NCBI RefSeq assembly: GCF_002078875.1
Contig: NC_034412.1
Location: forward strand, 32,311,552-32,375,551
Direction of reading: 5' to 3'
DNA length: 64,000 bases
Source: Numida meleagris
Lineage: Eukaryota; Chordata; Aves; Galliformes; Numididae
In this document: positions 27,301 through 40,101 of the stretch, in pieces
Numbering within the stretch: position 1 is the first letter of the stretch
Layout: each line of letters begins with the position of its first letter
The notes under the pieces: generated by a model
The model's input: the letters and a program-made list of their open reading frames with translations, nothing else
Database searches by the model: none
Told to the model about the DNA's origin: nothing
Made by a program: the position numbers and the translations under genes

Positions 27301-29878
27301 TATAAATATATGAAATACATCATAATTCTTGTTGTGAAAATGAACAATCAAAGACAAATCACTTTCCTCTTTTTAGAGAATAGGCTAGAAAAGCAAAAAT
27401 TGTAGTTAGTGGTTGCCCTCATTTTAGGCTTGAAGCAGACTGTGATAGAAACTACATCATGAAATAAATTATTCCTTTTTAATTACTTGCAATAGAAGTT
27501 ATACCTTTATCTATAAAATCAAAGAAACTGATAGATAAGAGGAATGTTGACATATTTAATGGCTAAATTGACTTACACCTTCAATTCATGAAACATAGAA
27601 GAGGATTTGATCATCTGTTACTACAGTGTAGGAGTATGAAACGCCCCGACACACTGACAGATTGCATCCAGCATCATGCTTCTTCTCCAGGGAAAACACT
27701 GGTTCTTATTTTGAAAGGTTCAGACTACTCAAATATAAGTATCTATAAAATGCTCATTAGGGACAATAAAAATCATCCTCAGTGACAGCAGTGTTATTAG
27801 GTATCATCAGAACTTTGATTAATTTTCATTCTTGTTTGGGAATTTGCCTCTTGAAGAAATGCTGTAATCGGTGTTCACTTGTCTTTTGGGCTTTTGCTTT
27901 TATTTTGGGTAAAAAAGATTTTTGGACAGGACTATCTGGAACATGTAATTGTTCAAGCTTGTATTATGCTCCAAATCACTGGGAACAAGAAAACAAACAT
28001 ACCATCCCAAGTGGGCCCAGGGAGCCACCTAAGCCAGAGCCTGGGCTCTAACAGTGGCCAGGAGCTGAATGTAGAAGAGGAGAAAAGGACTAATGTAAAG
28101 AAAAACCATACTGCTGTGGTTATGGTTTTCAGCCCCTGACAATCCCCTTTATAAAACTCAGCAGTTAAAGAGATACTGTTATGTGATGCTGGTATGTGAC
28201 CTGTTACTTTTAGGGTAAGGAGAGGCCAGAAAGAAATCGTGTCTATTAGGGTATTAATGTTTTCTGCTCTTATGCATGTTTCTCACTAGTAAGGTGCTTG
28301 TGCATATTATTTTGAAAAAGCATGTGGCGGTCTCTAGAAAATGGCAGAGGAAGAATCCGTAAGAGTGTTCATATATCATGAATCTCTTAGGTTTTTGGAT
28401 GATCACCTAAAGTAAATGGAAGTAAGAAGAATTGCTGTCTTAATTCTTAATTATACATTGCCTCACACAAGTTTTCTGCAGAATCGCTGTAACTTCAAAA
28501 CTTCAACCCCCCTCAATCACAATTGCATTCATTGCTAAATCATTTCAGGGCAGATTATATGGCTGCTATTTGTTCCACACATTCAACATGCAGTCCTACT
28601 TAATGAAATAGAAACACTAAACCTTTTCAATGTAACACTAAACCAAAAAAAGTTACCTAGATTTTATTTTTTTAAGTACCTTCATTTTAGGGGAAAAAAA
28701 ATGTGTGTATCGACGGCTTTAAGAAAAAAAGTACTACTTTTGCCCAAACTTTCTCATTCTCCTTCCCCTAGTCCCCATCCTACAGGGCTTTTATAAGTAA
28801 TATAAGTTTGTAAGTGAAGTAATAATATGGAAACAAATTAAATGAATCATGTCTATAAGACGAAGTTAAATAAGATGATATTAGTCAAACTGAATACCAA
28901 CTAATAAAACATATACAATACTTATTTAATTAGACTGAAATGTTGGTTAAAATCTTTATGAATTATTTAATGTATTGATTTAGTTATAAGCAAAGAGAAA
29001 TGTGTATGTCTTGGCTGAATGTATATTTAATTTCAATAAGATAGGATATCTAGAGAAGAGACTGTGCAGAAATTGGTGAGGATTAAAGACCAGAGTAAAT
29101 GAAGGCTTTGGCTACGTAAATAAATTTAGATAGGAGTAGATGGAATATTAGCATGTACATCCAAAATTTGGAGAAGGGAAGGGGAAGCGAGGACATAAAG
29201 GGAAGGAGAAGAGAGTCTTCTAACAGAAAGGAAGATTTGTCAGGAATGTAGCCAGAGAGCTCCAGTGAATTTGGAGCTGAATCACCTGAACCTAGTGATA
29301 AGTATATGAGAGTTTCTTACTAAGTTAATGGACAAGATAATAGCAGTCAGAGTTTCAGTTTGAGCTGTATCTTTAAGCAATTTTTACTGACAGGTTAAAA
29401 TAAGTATATTGAAGACAGCCATTTCTAGACACATAGAGATCTCTTCTGAAATTTTTTCACAGCTGAGAATCTGTGCATAGTTTTTTTTACTTGGACATTC
29501 AGCTTAGAAAGTAGAATCTAGCTACATGATAATAGTTTGATTACAGAAATTAAAGAGTGGCTAAAATGTAACAATGGCCTTCACTAATCACTCTCATATA
29601 TTTAATTTTCTGTTTATGTAAATGCAAGCGTGTATGTATATATAAGATATATAACATCTATGTTGTAGATTTTTAACTGCTTTGTAAATCATGACTAAAT
29701 CTTGAAAGCATTTTTTCCAATAGGATTGTGAAAGGTTGTGAAACGTTGAATTTTTTTTCATTAAAAGACCAAAAAACCTGGATAATTTGCATGATCCCCT
29801 TTTCAGACTATGGTTAGTTTTTTTTTCAGATTTCTAGCCTGTTTTTCTGAAAAGAGAGTAATTGCCAAGCTCTTAAAG
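21354..29878. other. AT-rich DNA with some GC-richer patches, no gene seen
   Basis: Patches at about 21840-22570, 24930-25260 and 26240-26420 are somewhat richer in G and C, and longer open frames appear there on both strands. Overlap of frames on opposite strands is expected from composition alone. I see no protein family motif, no convincing splice-site pair and no repeat tail. Confidence 0.5.
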
Positions 29879-29907
29879 TTTTTTTTGTTTTTTTTTTTTT
29901 TTTTTTT
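29879..29907. repeat. Poly-T tract ending in CAG
   Basis: A T-run with one G ends in TTTCAG, so it looks like a strong plus-strand 3' splice site. No coding exon follows, so I list it as a homopolymer and not as a splice acceptor. Confidence 0.75.
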
Positions 29908-31162
29908 CAGAACCAAATTAATGAATGTCAAAAGTTTCCAGAGTTTCCTGCTGTCTATTGTATGACCTTATTAATATTAAGGAACTAGTGGTAGACATAT
30001 GTATTCTGCTTTCATGTGTGGGTTTTTTTTTTTTTTTTCAAATGTGAGTTTCATAAAGTTTGGATCATGTGGAGCCATTAGACCTTTTAAGCTATCTTTT
30101 TGCAAGGCTCATATCCCTTCCCAGCTTTTGATAACAAGGAAGATATCCTGAAGATCATGACAGAAAATTGTGTTGGCCAAGAGGCGCATACACTAGTAAT
30201 CTCACTTGAGACTACCTCAAATATTTGTACCTACACTGGTAATTGATTCTTTTAATTTGTTCTTTGCAGTTTCGGTTAAATCTTTGTTTATTATTAATTA
30301 CTTATGAGGTTAACCTTTTCTGTAAACCACTTTTAAACACTAAATCAAATGCGCTATACCAGTGTGCTACTCAGATCCATAATCCCATCCATCAAAGAGA
30401 ACAGAATGACAATATCTACTTTCTTTGAAACTGACCTGATGCGCAATACTTTTACTTGTAATCTCTGATCCATAATGATTTTTACCTATGAAGAAGGATT
30501 AGACTGACCAGTCTATTGTTCCTAGCCATTCTTCAAGTTCTTTTTAAATGTTCAAAGGCTGGTAACTCTCTTAATCTCTGGAATGGCCCCAGTTTTCTGA
30601 AGGCTGTTTGATATTAATGCTTGGGAAAATAAATCTTTTTTCATTTTCTTTATGACGTTTGTCTATTTCTTTTCTCAAAAATTCTTACTTCATCAAGATA
30701 GTGACTCATATCCACTCTTACAGCAGATGGCAACATTTTTATTAAAGTGAATATATGCTGTTTATGCAAATTCTTCCACCCACCGTATATGTGGATCCAA
30801 TTTTTTCCAGTCTTGAATCTTTAGAAACAGTTCTGGCTTCTTAGCCACATAACAGATAATATTTGTGCATGAAGGATTCTTTTTTAAAACCAATCTTTAC
30901 TAAATATCTTATTTTTTTTTTCTGTAGTCCCAACAGAACTGCAGAACTGCATTTCTGCATTACTCCAGAAATACAGAAAAATAGCCATTGTAGAAGAACT
31001 CACATGATAAAGTGTTCTCCTAACTGTCATGTGCACTTATTTACTTATTAAAAAATACATTTTCTTAGTTTCATAACTAGTCACAGTGTTTTACCTGATT
31101 GCTGACAGTTGTAGTCATTTATCAGAAAACTGAAAGTATGAAGTTCTGGTGTTTCTGTAGTT
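29908..31162. other. AT-rich DNA, no gene seen
   Basis: Contains a T16 run at 30023-30038. No gene or mobile element is supported. Confidence 0.55.
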
Positions 31163-31432
31163 GGAATCAAAGAATCAGAACCACCAAGGTTGGAAAAGAG
31201 TTCCAAGATCGTCCAGTCCAACCGTCCATCTACCACCCATATTTCCCCACTAGACCATGTCCAACATCTAAATGTTTCTTGAATACAGCCAGGAATGGTG
31301 ACTCCACCACCTCCCTGGGCAACCCATTCCAGCTCCTGACCGCTCTTTCAGAGAATAAATTCTTCCTAGCATCCAACCTGAATCCGCCCTGATGCAACCT
31401 AAGGCCATTCCCTCTCATCCTACCACACATGA
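31163..31432 (-). mobile_element. CR1 LINE fragment, 3' end
   Basis: This minus-strand copy keeps the end of the CR1 reverse-transcriptase ORF and the short 3' UTR. Read on the minus strand, 31230-31430 encodes the typical CR1 C-terminal stretch, including the pattern [14 protein letters not shown]. The same block with other residues occurs in the long CR1 at 47.6 kb. The left edge carries the degraded tail, with ATTCTTTG-like units near 31163-31180. It is 5'-truncated, as most avian CR1 copies are, and non-functional. Confidence 0.9.
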
Positions 31433-34400
31433 CCGGAATAGTTACAGGGAGTAATAGTATTTCTCTTTCATTTTCTCCTGTGCAGTTATTCCTCAGAATA
31501 ACTGACTAGGACGTATTAGAAGAGGTTCTGGTGAAATCTGCCTGTGATTTCGGTGCTTGAACAGAATATTATTTGTCATCAATTTGTTGTTTTTGAAATC
31601 AAGTTTACCTCTCTACAAAGGCTGTTCCCTTTTTCTAATTTAGGTTTAAATATGAAACAATATTCTAAAGCATCCCAGGAGCTTGCTGAATACAAAACAA
31701 CTGGAAGGGAGATAAACCATGCTTTCGGCTGAGTTTTGAACACCCATGGTCAAGACTACTTAGCAGATAGCTCAGCTTCAAAGAAAAGCTCCAGGTTTCA
31801 TCTCCAGTATAGCTGTTATGTTCCAAAGGTAACTTGGCAGCCTTCAAGGTTTTCATTCAGCTAACATGCTAAATTGGGCATTTTAAAGTGAAACTAAAAC
31901 CTTCTTTGTACTTGGCTTTTTTGAAGTGCTGCTGGGCAAGATAGTAGGGTGTAAAAGCTGTCAGAGGACAGCAAGGAAAATACTCTACTCTGTGTAGGCT
32001 TGATTTTGATAAATGTACACACAGAGTCATAAACCAAAAAAAACCAACCAAACAAACAAACAAAAAAAACCAAAACAATAGCAAACCACTGATAACAGTC
32101 ATTAACATGCTTATTCAAGTTGTACTGAAACTTGCTTAGGGAGCCAGAGTGGTAAGAGCCACAGTATGATTTATCACTTTGTAATAAACTACGTTGGGAT
32201 CATTTTATGCTCTTGTAAAAATAAATGTGTGCAAGTGACACTCTGGAATGACTGAAGAAGTGAGTGTTTGCATGATAACTGACTCTACACATCTTGTTGC
32301 TTATAAATTGATGTTGTTAAATTAATCTCAGTTTATAATGGGTGACAAGAATCTAAGTAGGAGTGATAAAACTCCTAATTGCAAAAATCAGACTTGATAA
32401 CATCCTTATGAATATGAAGCCATATAGCCATTTGTTGAGTCTGTCTATTTCTAGTCATTCACCTATACCAAAGATTCTTTTTTTTTTTTTGCCAGATGAA
32501 TTCTAAATTTTATTAAAACCACTTTGAAACAAATTCCTCTGCATCAGTGCTAATATTTAATCTTTCCAGAAGGCCGAAAGAAATATATTCTAAAAGATCA
32601 TCCATTTTTTATACCATTTTTATTCAAACTGGAAAACATGGCACTTGTAGTTATATACAGACATTCACACTCCCTTACACATAAATACGTAAAAATATTT
32701 TTTTTCATACAGTCATCTTAGATATTATTTGACATTATGGGAAAGAGCTGGTCAGTCATTTACCTGAATCTTCCAGCTCACTTTTAGTGTTGTAATACTA
32801 CTTCCAGTGGTATGCATAAAAGAAAATTATTGCAATTTGCTCCTCTTTGAGTTCTGCCACGCATAATCTTCTTAACCATCTGCATATAATCTTTCAAATA
32901 AACTCATGATATTATTTATGTCACCATAAACAGCAGTTGTGATCATACTTGCAAACCCACAGTATAATTGGCTTTGACTGTGATTGTTTTCATAACTAGT
33001 GTCAGTGTTTATGTTACAAGAATTATGCCAATTTTAAGTAAAATTTATCATATGCAATTGGTCACTAAGGCAATGAACTTTTCCGTGGTAGGTAGTTTTA
33101 TTATGTCTTTAATATTGCATATATGTGGAGCCTTGAAGTAATTGATACCCCAGGCAAAAAAGGTTTGTCCCTGTATGTATGGTGGGTTGGTTCACCTAGA
33201 GCCTGTCTCAACCTTTTCTATTTCAAACTGAGCAACAAGGGAAAAATCAATAAAACCTTACAGATTTTGCACACTTGAAGAAATACAGTGGCAGAGAGGA
33301 GGCAGAGAAAAGAGATCCCTCCTGTGTATCAAAATTTAAGGATCAAATGCATCCTAAGTAAAGTTCAGCACTGAAACTTTCCAAAGAATTACAAGGAGGA
33401 TTTTCATATTTCTTTCCCATCAAAGTTTATGAAGGGAGCAACCACAGTGTTGTGTAAACATTAGAGAGATAGAGCTGTCTCTGCTCTCTTTTTTCCGGCC
33501 CCAAAGCTGCAAGATTTAGGGATATCTCCCAGAGTAATTGCAGCTTCTTACAATTCTTTATTCAAGGTGTTGCATTATTCAGAGAGAGAGTCTGGATTTT
33601 CCACTGCAGTGGAGATCCAATAAGCATTTTTCCTTTTTAAGATGTCTTTACAATCAGAACCACTTGGTCTTCTGACTGTGTAATTGTTTCTCCTTGCAGA
33701 CAGTCCAGTATGTTTGAGAGGATTGTACAGGATTAAAAAATGTTCCTTTTATTTGTTTCTGGCATAGAACACTCTCCTTGTGAACTATACAGAGCTGAGT
33801 TTCAAATCTGAGGATTTCAACAGAGGGAAACAGGAGGGGGGTCTGATACGTGAACATATGCTGTCAGAAAAGGATATGGCTCTGAAGTCACACCAGCACT
33901 GCCAGCAATAGCATGCTGCTCTGCTTTCCTCAGGTGCAGGTTAAAGGCTGAGTCAGGAAGTGATACCCTTCTGGTCATCTTGCATGTAGAAAGGTGACTG
34001 GACATGTAAAATAACCACAGCTGTCAAATTAATTATTGATTGCAGTGCAATCTTCAACTAAATGCAAAATTAAACATTTATTCTGATCAATAAATGATGT
34101 GACAGTTGTGGTTATTCTCTATGTTGAGTTGTATTTCCATATATCTGTGTCCCGCTTAGGCTCCTTGAGCAGAGAGCCATGGAAGACATGAGGTATATAG
34201 GACAGGAGGATGGCCTTTCTGGCTTGCTGCCTTCCTTCTTTCCCTCTCTCCTTCCCCAGTGTGTCACACTGAGCCGTGTGAGTTCATACCCAGTTGGGAG
34301 CATGAGGGACAGATTCTAGAGGGGCTCCAGAGGTCTCTTGACATGGCCTCCTCCAGCCTTTGGGGACATTGCCACTGAGAGAGCACTGTAGATGATGCTT

Positions 34401-35018
34401 GCCACCCTCATCTTCTGCAATGAATTCTCTCCCTCAGAAGAAATGAGAAGCTTTCAGTCTTGTGTTTATTGTGGCCCTTCTTGAGTGTTTTACTCACTTT
34501 GTCTTTCCATTTCAACATGGCAGCACTAAGAGGCATTACTCTTAGCTTGAGATAATTGAGGAAGAGAAGAGGTAAGGAAATTGCACTTGTTTTCCTCAAG
34601 AAACCAAATAAAATGAGGGAACCTGCTTCACTTGCTCAGTGCCACAGTCAAGCATGGTGCCCATGAATTTGCAGTTGAAAGTTGTGTTCATGCTGCCTGT
34701 GTGAGGTATGGAATCCAAAGGAAGAAAGTGGGCTTTGGATCAGGTTTTAAAACCCGCATTTTTGAAATCTGTGTGTTTTGCACAGTGTATGGCATACCCA
34801 CCTTGCTGCAATGGGAAAAGATAAAGTTTTCTGATAAACAGTCAACTGGCTTTGAATTTTATTATGAAGATAATTTATAAGGTTGTAAGTGTTTTTCAGC
34901 TGCCTCCAGGATTGAAATGCATAAGATTTATGCATCTGGAAAGGAAAAAAAAAATGAAAAAGGAACTGTCTGATCCTTCCCACCATGACAGCATATTGTT
35001 CTGAGAAGTAACTGTTTG
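31433..35018. other. AT-rich DNA, no gene seen
   Basis: Contains an AAAC-type simple repeat at about 32035-32077 and A/T-runs. A stretch near 34018-34105 is dense in TAATTA- and TGATTG-like words and an ATGCAAAAT-like word, which is suggestive of homeodomain/POU binding but weak on its own. No coding gene is supported. Confidence 0.5.
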
Positions 35019-35077
35019 AGGTTAATTTAGATCACATCAATCTGTATTACTTGACCTTTTCAGAATAAACAGAACCA
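35019..35077. repeat. Copy 1 of a duplicated AT-rich block
   Basis: About 57 bases beginning GGTTAATTTAGATCACATCA reappear about 250 bp downstream (35273-35330) with roughly 80 percent identity by hand alignment. The blocks share GGTTAATTT, ATCACATCAAT, ATTA-CTTG, CCTTT and CAGAAT in the same order. I do not recognise it as a known avian transposon. Confidence 0.7.
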
Positions 35078-35156
35078 AAAAGTGACTACACAAAAAAGTC
35101 AATCTTAAAGCCAATTACACTAATAGCATCTGATGTGTAAATGGGTGTTTATTATT

Positions 35157-35177
35157 AAAAAAAAAAAAAAAAAAAAA
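35157..35177. repeat. Poly-A tract (A21)
   Basis: Twenty-one A between the two copies of the duplicated block. No open reading frame or retrocopy was recognised upstream. Confidence 0.8.
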
Positions 35178-35272
35178 TCACTGCAATAAAGCCAAGGGGC
35201 ATTTAAAGACAGGAGATGTCTAATTGTAGCATATCTAGTAATGAAATCACAGTCAGCCTAGTTGCTGATTAA

Positions 35273-35330
35273 GGTTAATTTGAATCACATCAATGTGGAT
35301 TAACTTGGCCTTTGCAGAATGAACAACACC
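35273..35330. repeat. Copy 2 of a duplicated AT-rich block
   Basis: Second member of the pair with 35019-35077, in direct orientation. Differences are scattered substitutions plus one single-base indel, so the duplication is old but both copies kept their core words. Confidence 0.7.
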
Positions 35331-36347
35331 TTTGTGCCAACATGATCAATTAGTCCCCTTAACTTCATACGTCTGCTTGGAAAGGTTAGATTTATTAGTT
35401 ATCAGGATAACCACTTGGAGATTAAAATCTCAGTTTTCTGTGCTTTTTTTTTTCAGCACAGCCTAAGGGAAAAAAAAAAGAAAATATGAAACTTTAAAAA
35501 TCTCACTTCAGCTTAGTGTTTTATCTAATAGGCTTGAAAAGTCATGTTTATTCTAACATTAGATAAAAGGCCAGAGAATGGACATAAAATGGAATTGTGT
35601 TACTATATCTAGAAAGTACTGTAGGTGCTTACACTTCTACACCAGTTTTCAAGCAGTCTGCTCCCAAATTCATTGCTGCTGCAAATTCTTTTTACGAAGA
35701 GAAATCTCTCCAGAAATGTGCATGCCAGGTCAAATCTGTTTTTTGCATTTACTTTTCTCCTTACCGTACACCCAGTACTTGATGATGTGTGAAGAGGGGA
35801 GACTGCATGCAGAAATGAATGCTGGGGAAGACCCCAGTATGGCCATGGTGGAACCCCAAGTGCAGGCTGTGGTCAGTCAGGACCATTACTGTGGTGATGT
35901 TTATCCCCAAATGCTGTAAGACCTGATTGTTTCACATCTCTCTCTGCCTATTCTCCATCCACAGAACAAACCTGTGGACTGGAGGAAAGTTATATGTCTT
36001 GTACATTCCCCAGGAAAGGATGCTGAATGTTGTGCAAGTGGCTTTTCCAGGTCAGACTGTGAGACTCAGCAATCCCTTCTCCATCTTCTATATAGTGATA
36101 CCACCTTTTGACCTACTAATAACAAACACTCAAAAAATCCTCAGACTCCAGTTGCCCAGGCTCACTGACAAGTACCCCTTACCCCATAAACTGTAATTCA
36201 AGGCTATGTACATTTGACTAACCCTAGGAAGAGTCAATGGTAACAGTGATAGTGAATTTGACAGCATATACTGGATTGAAGTTCCTGCAAGAATATTGTG
36301 CTTCCAGGGTTTGACAGACAGAGACAAACAGTTTGATGTATCAAATA
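35331..36347. other. AT-rich DNA, no gene seen
   Basis: Open frames at about 35578-36196 are short and lack motifs. No mobile element is visible until the CR1 tail at 36348. Confidence 0.5.
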
Positions 36348-36760
36348 ATAGAATCACAGAACCATAGAATGACTTAGGTTAGAAGGGACCATAGAGATCA
36401 TCTACTCCAACCTTCCTGCCATAAGCAGGGTTGCCAACCCCCCAGGGCACCATCCAACCTGGACTGAACACCTCCAGGGATGGGGCATCCACAACTCCTC
36501 TGGGCAGTCTGTTCCAGTGCCTAACCACCCTCTGAGTAAAGGTTTCTAACCTAAATTTCTCCTCTTTTAGTTTAAAGCCACTCCCCCTTGTCCTCTGTCA
36601 CTTTTAGACCATGTAATAAAGTCACTCTCCTTCCTACTTTTAAGCTCCCTTCAAGTACTGGGAGGCCACAGTGAGGTCTCCCTGGAGCCTTCTCTAAGCT
36701 AAACAAACCCAGATCCCTCAACCTTTCTTCATTGGATAGGTACCATTTCCTTTCCTTTTT
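36348..36760 (-). mobile_element. CR1 LINE fragment, 3' end
   Basis: The left edge has the CR1 tail (TAGAATCACAGAACCATAGA), followed by the usual 3' region with GGACCATAGAGATCATCTA and the 'CCAGGGATGGGGCATCCAC' block. Right of this is decayed reverse-transcriptase C-terminus on the minus strand, with the pattern LSNEERLRDLGLFSLEKA near 36690-36745. Its 3' UTR differs from the 31-kb and 47-kb copies, which suggests another CR1 subfamily. It is 5'-truncated and non-coding now. Confidence 0.9.
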
Positions 36761-37409
36761 GGTACAGTGTAGCATTGCTGGGCAGTTGGTCTAATACAAA
36801 CAAAGGCACCAGCTATTTGACTGTGCTGAAGTATGTTCTATTTGTTTATTTATTTTTCCTTTTTGCTTACTTGTTTGTTTTGATAGTAAGATAGTTGTAA
36901 GATATCATCTGAAGCCAATCCGTTTTCTGAGCCAATCTGTAAATCTGAGAGAAAGTAGTGTTACTGCATCTTTGTCGTTTTCCCAGTGCTTTCCAGAAAA
37001 GCCAACTTGTCTTGTAGCCACAGTGATTGCTCATTAATTAAGTAACATTAAAGATTTCCCTCACATGGATGTCTCCAGTTACACTTCACAGGCCCTACCT
37101 TATGAATCTGTATCAGTACACTACTGTACAGAAGAACTTTGTGTTGGTGGCTACAAACGAGCAGGCTAACAAATCCTGAAAGAATGAGCTTAGCATTGGT
37201 GCCATGCCATCTAAATGCAGCTGTACTTGTTTTCAAGCCAAAGTAATATCTGTACAACAGTAAACTATAACAATGATGTTCTTCAGCTCCCACATAGCCA
37301 AAAGGACAGCAGTGTGCAGCCTTGTGGTGGTCGGGCAAACAGCCACTGTGTCATCACAAGGTCAGTGGTCATTGCAAAGTGTGCATCTTCATTTTCCATA
37401 GTAAAACAA
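36761..37409. other. Unique DNA between CR1 copies
   Basis: No gene is supported. The open frames at 37048-37338 (minus) and 37215 onward (plus) overlap each other and run into the following CR1. Confidence 0.5.
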
Positions 37410-38016
37410 GACAACAAGTCTTGTGAAGGGCTTGGAGAATATGCCCTACGAGGAGAGACTAAAGGAACTGGATGCCCCATCCCTGGAGGTATTCAAGGCA
37501 AGGCTGGGTGTGGCTCTGGGCAGCCTGGTCTAGTGGTCCGCAACCCTGCACTCAGCAGGGGGGTTGAAACTCAATGATCTTTGAGGTGCTTTTCAACCCA
37601 GGCCATTCTATGATTCTATGAACTGAGGCTGTATAGTCTGGGGAAGAGGAGGCCGAGGGGAGACCTTATTGCTCTCTTCAAATACCTGAAGGGTGATTGC
37701 AGTGAGAGCAGGGTTGGTCTCTTCTCATTGGTGACAACTGACAGGACAAGGGGAAATGATCTCAAGTTGCGCCAGGGGAGGTTTAGGTTGGATATCAGGA
37801 AAAACTTCTTTACAGAAAAGGTTGTTAAGCACTGGAACAGGCTCCCCAGGAGGTGGCTTAGTCACCATCCCTGAATGTGTTTAAAAACCATTTGGATGTG
37901 GTGCTCAGGGACATGATCTAGTGGTGGGTTGTTAGAGTTAGGGTAGTATGGATAGGTTGCGGTTGGACTTGATCTTGAAGGTCTTTTCCAACCAGAGCAA
38001 TTCTATGATTCTATGA
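37410..38016 (+). mobile_element. CR1 LINE fragment, interrupted by a nested CR1
   Basis: This plus-strand CR1 3' end begins with the block encoding the CR1 'GLE..PYEERLKEL' region (37425-37470). It resumes at 37621 with 'GGGGAAGAGGAGGC', continues through the 'GGACAAGGGGAAATGATCTC' block to the 3' UTR, and ends in ATTCTATGATTCTATGA at 38000-38016. A separate, shorter CR1 (37471-37620) sits between the two halves. The host copy is 5'-truncated and has no intact ORF. Confidence 0.92.
37471..37620 (+). mobile_element. Short CR1 nested inside an older CR1
   Basis: A 150-bp 5'-truncated CR1 3' end starts GATGCCCCATCCCTGGAGG and ends CCATTCTATGATTCTATG. It sits in the same orientation as the CR1 it interrupts. 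The host CR1 reads GGAACTG just before it and AACTGAGGC just after, so AACTG (37466-37470 and 37621-37625) flanks the insert as a direct repeat. That is what a 5-bp target-site duplication would give. Confidence 0.85.
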
Positions 38017-40057
38017 AAACCAAGCCAGTTATGATTTAGGAGGTCGTACAGCAGGAATAGAGAAAGTAAATATTTTCTGGCACCTGTAAAATAGTATATG
38101 ATGGAAATTTTTGGAAAACTTCTTGGTTTAGATATTGATGATCAAACCGGATAAATGGAGGCAGTAGGGTCTGGGGGGTGAGATACATAACAGGGAACAC
38201 TGCTCTTCATAGCCATGTCAATCACTGTCTCAGGCATTCTTCTGCTCATTTGCAATCACAAAATAATCCTCTCCTCTTGTAATTAAAACATTACTTACAT
38301 GGAAATAGAAAGGAAATGGTTAGTGTCTTGTGAGTGGCATTTCATCTATTTTTAATGTACATTTATTATTCCCATCATATCTAGAAGAACAGGATAAAGC
38401 ATGAATCCTGATCTGCTGGCCTGATGTGCCCATTCAGTCCGAGGAGATTGCTTGTTACTTCACAGATATTTGCTCTTCATCCTGCCCCTTCCCAGCCATC
38501 TGCTCTGCTTCTCTCAGTTGGAACCCAGGCAAACAGCAAGTGCCACCTGTGCCACCAGCTCTTCTTCTACCAGCTGAGAGTGCCTGGCTGCCCACCGGTG
38601 GTTCAGGCATTACAGGCTGGGGGTTGCCAGCAGCTGAACACCAACAGTCATGTTTCCCACACACAGGCTGTCGCTACAGCCTTCTCAGAAAGTTTACATA
38701 CTCTGGCCTGGTCAGAACTGTCAGCTCACACTGTATTGGAAGCAGTCTGAACTGAAGATTTGACTCATTAATTTAATGACATCTCTAGAAGAAGCTCATC
38801 GAACAGCAGTACACATCTTGAGAATGGATGTGTTCCATGCATAAACAAACATGGAACTGCCTTAAAACATGCATCATCAGTGGCTTCACACTGATTCTGC
38901 ACATTAAGGCTGGGAAATAAAGTAATTTATTTATTGTTTTAGTTTTTATAAATGGTGTTAAAACCTGTTGTGTACTCTTACCAGAATCTCAGTATCACCA
39001 CTGAAATGATGCACTAACTTCAGCATAAAGAGGGGCCTGCAAGTCAACCCTATGACAGTTTGCTTTGTAGAGAAGCCAGTTAGACCAGTTCTCCTTTTGG
39101 TTGTGTCACTGTCTTGGATATTATAGCAATTGCCTGGAAGAAAAAATAACACCACGTATAATTTGTTGATGACATCCAATTTGATTCTTAAGGCAGAAAT
39201 TTTGGAATAAACTGGTATTCTTTCTTTATGTAATTTGGTTTGCTGCTGTCACCTCTTTTCTGTACAATCCAACAAACGTGTGCTGTATATAAGACAACTC
39301 AGGATGGTATTTGGGCACAAACATATGGAGTCAACGAATGACTTAAACATTGTGGCTGTAAAACTGAAACCTGTGAAGTCAGACAAGCATTATTCACTTG
39401 TGCCTGACAGTACTTGAAACACAAAGCACAATGAACAAGTGGCTCTTTCTGGGCTCACCCAAAAAGACAAGGTGGAAGAACTAAAACAAAGGAGTGAAAA
39501 GAAAACAAAAACATCCAGGAGTGAACTCACTTAAACAAATGTACAATCTCTTTGACTTTAAGAGAATCGGTTGTAAATTAATGTCAAACAAGTAATCAAA
39601 ATGTTTTGTCTTTTTTGTATGTGTATTAACTATTTTTGTAGATTCAATCATACATATGTCACATATAGCCTAACAGTTGAGTATATGTGTATGTCCAGAT
39701 TCTATAAGTCATTCATACTTCAGGGATACATTCATTATGTCAATGTTACGTAGCAAAAGAAATTCATATATTTTGTAGTCGCTTCACAACAGTCTTCAAC
39801 CCCTCCTCCTCTCTTATCGTTTTTTCTGCTGTGAGTAATCTCAGCTGACTTTCAGTAGGGGCCTCATATGACCAAAAGAAGATCATGAAATGTTAACAAC
39901 AGGGAGATTAATGTGGAACAACTCTGAATCCTCTGATTCTTTCTTTATATGTTACACTGGTTAGGCTGTATTTTTAAGTGAAGCAAGCAATGCTGATAAA
40001 TAAGATGCCCTGAAGGCTTTCTAGCTCTTTTGCATATCAGCTTGCTTCTTCGGAAAA
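38017..40057. other. Unique DNA, no gene seen
   Basis: A GC-richer patch at about 38400-38760 has open frames of about 108 codons in two plus frames at once and one in minus, which points to composition and not coding. No family motif is visible. Confidence 0.5.
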
Positions 40058-40101
40058 CAAACAAACAAAAAACAAAACAAACAAAAAAAAAAACTCCCCA
40101 A
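40058..40101. repeat. (AAAC)n simple repeat
   Basis: A-rich microsatellite of CAAA/AAAC units ending in an A11 run, followed by CTCCCC. Confidence 0.85.

Noticed and set aside
29879..29910. Strong-looking plus-strand splice acceptor (T-run plus CAG)
   Set aside because: No open exon follows; a T homopolymer explains it.
35578..35919. Plus-strand open frame of 113 codons
   Set aside because: No family resemblance and no supporting structure; chance length.
37215..37577. Plus-strand open frame of 120 codons
   Set aside because: Runs from unique DNA through two different CR1 pieces, so it is a chimera of repeats.
38424..38755. Two overlapping plus-strand open frames of about 108 codons
   Set aside because: Two frames and the opposite strand are open together, which points to base composition; no domain or splice context.
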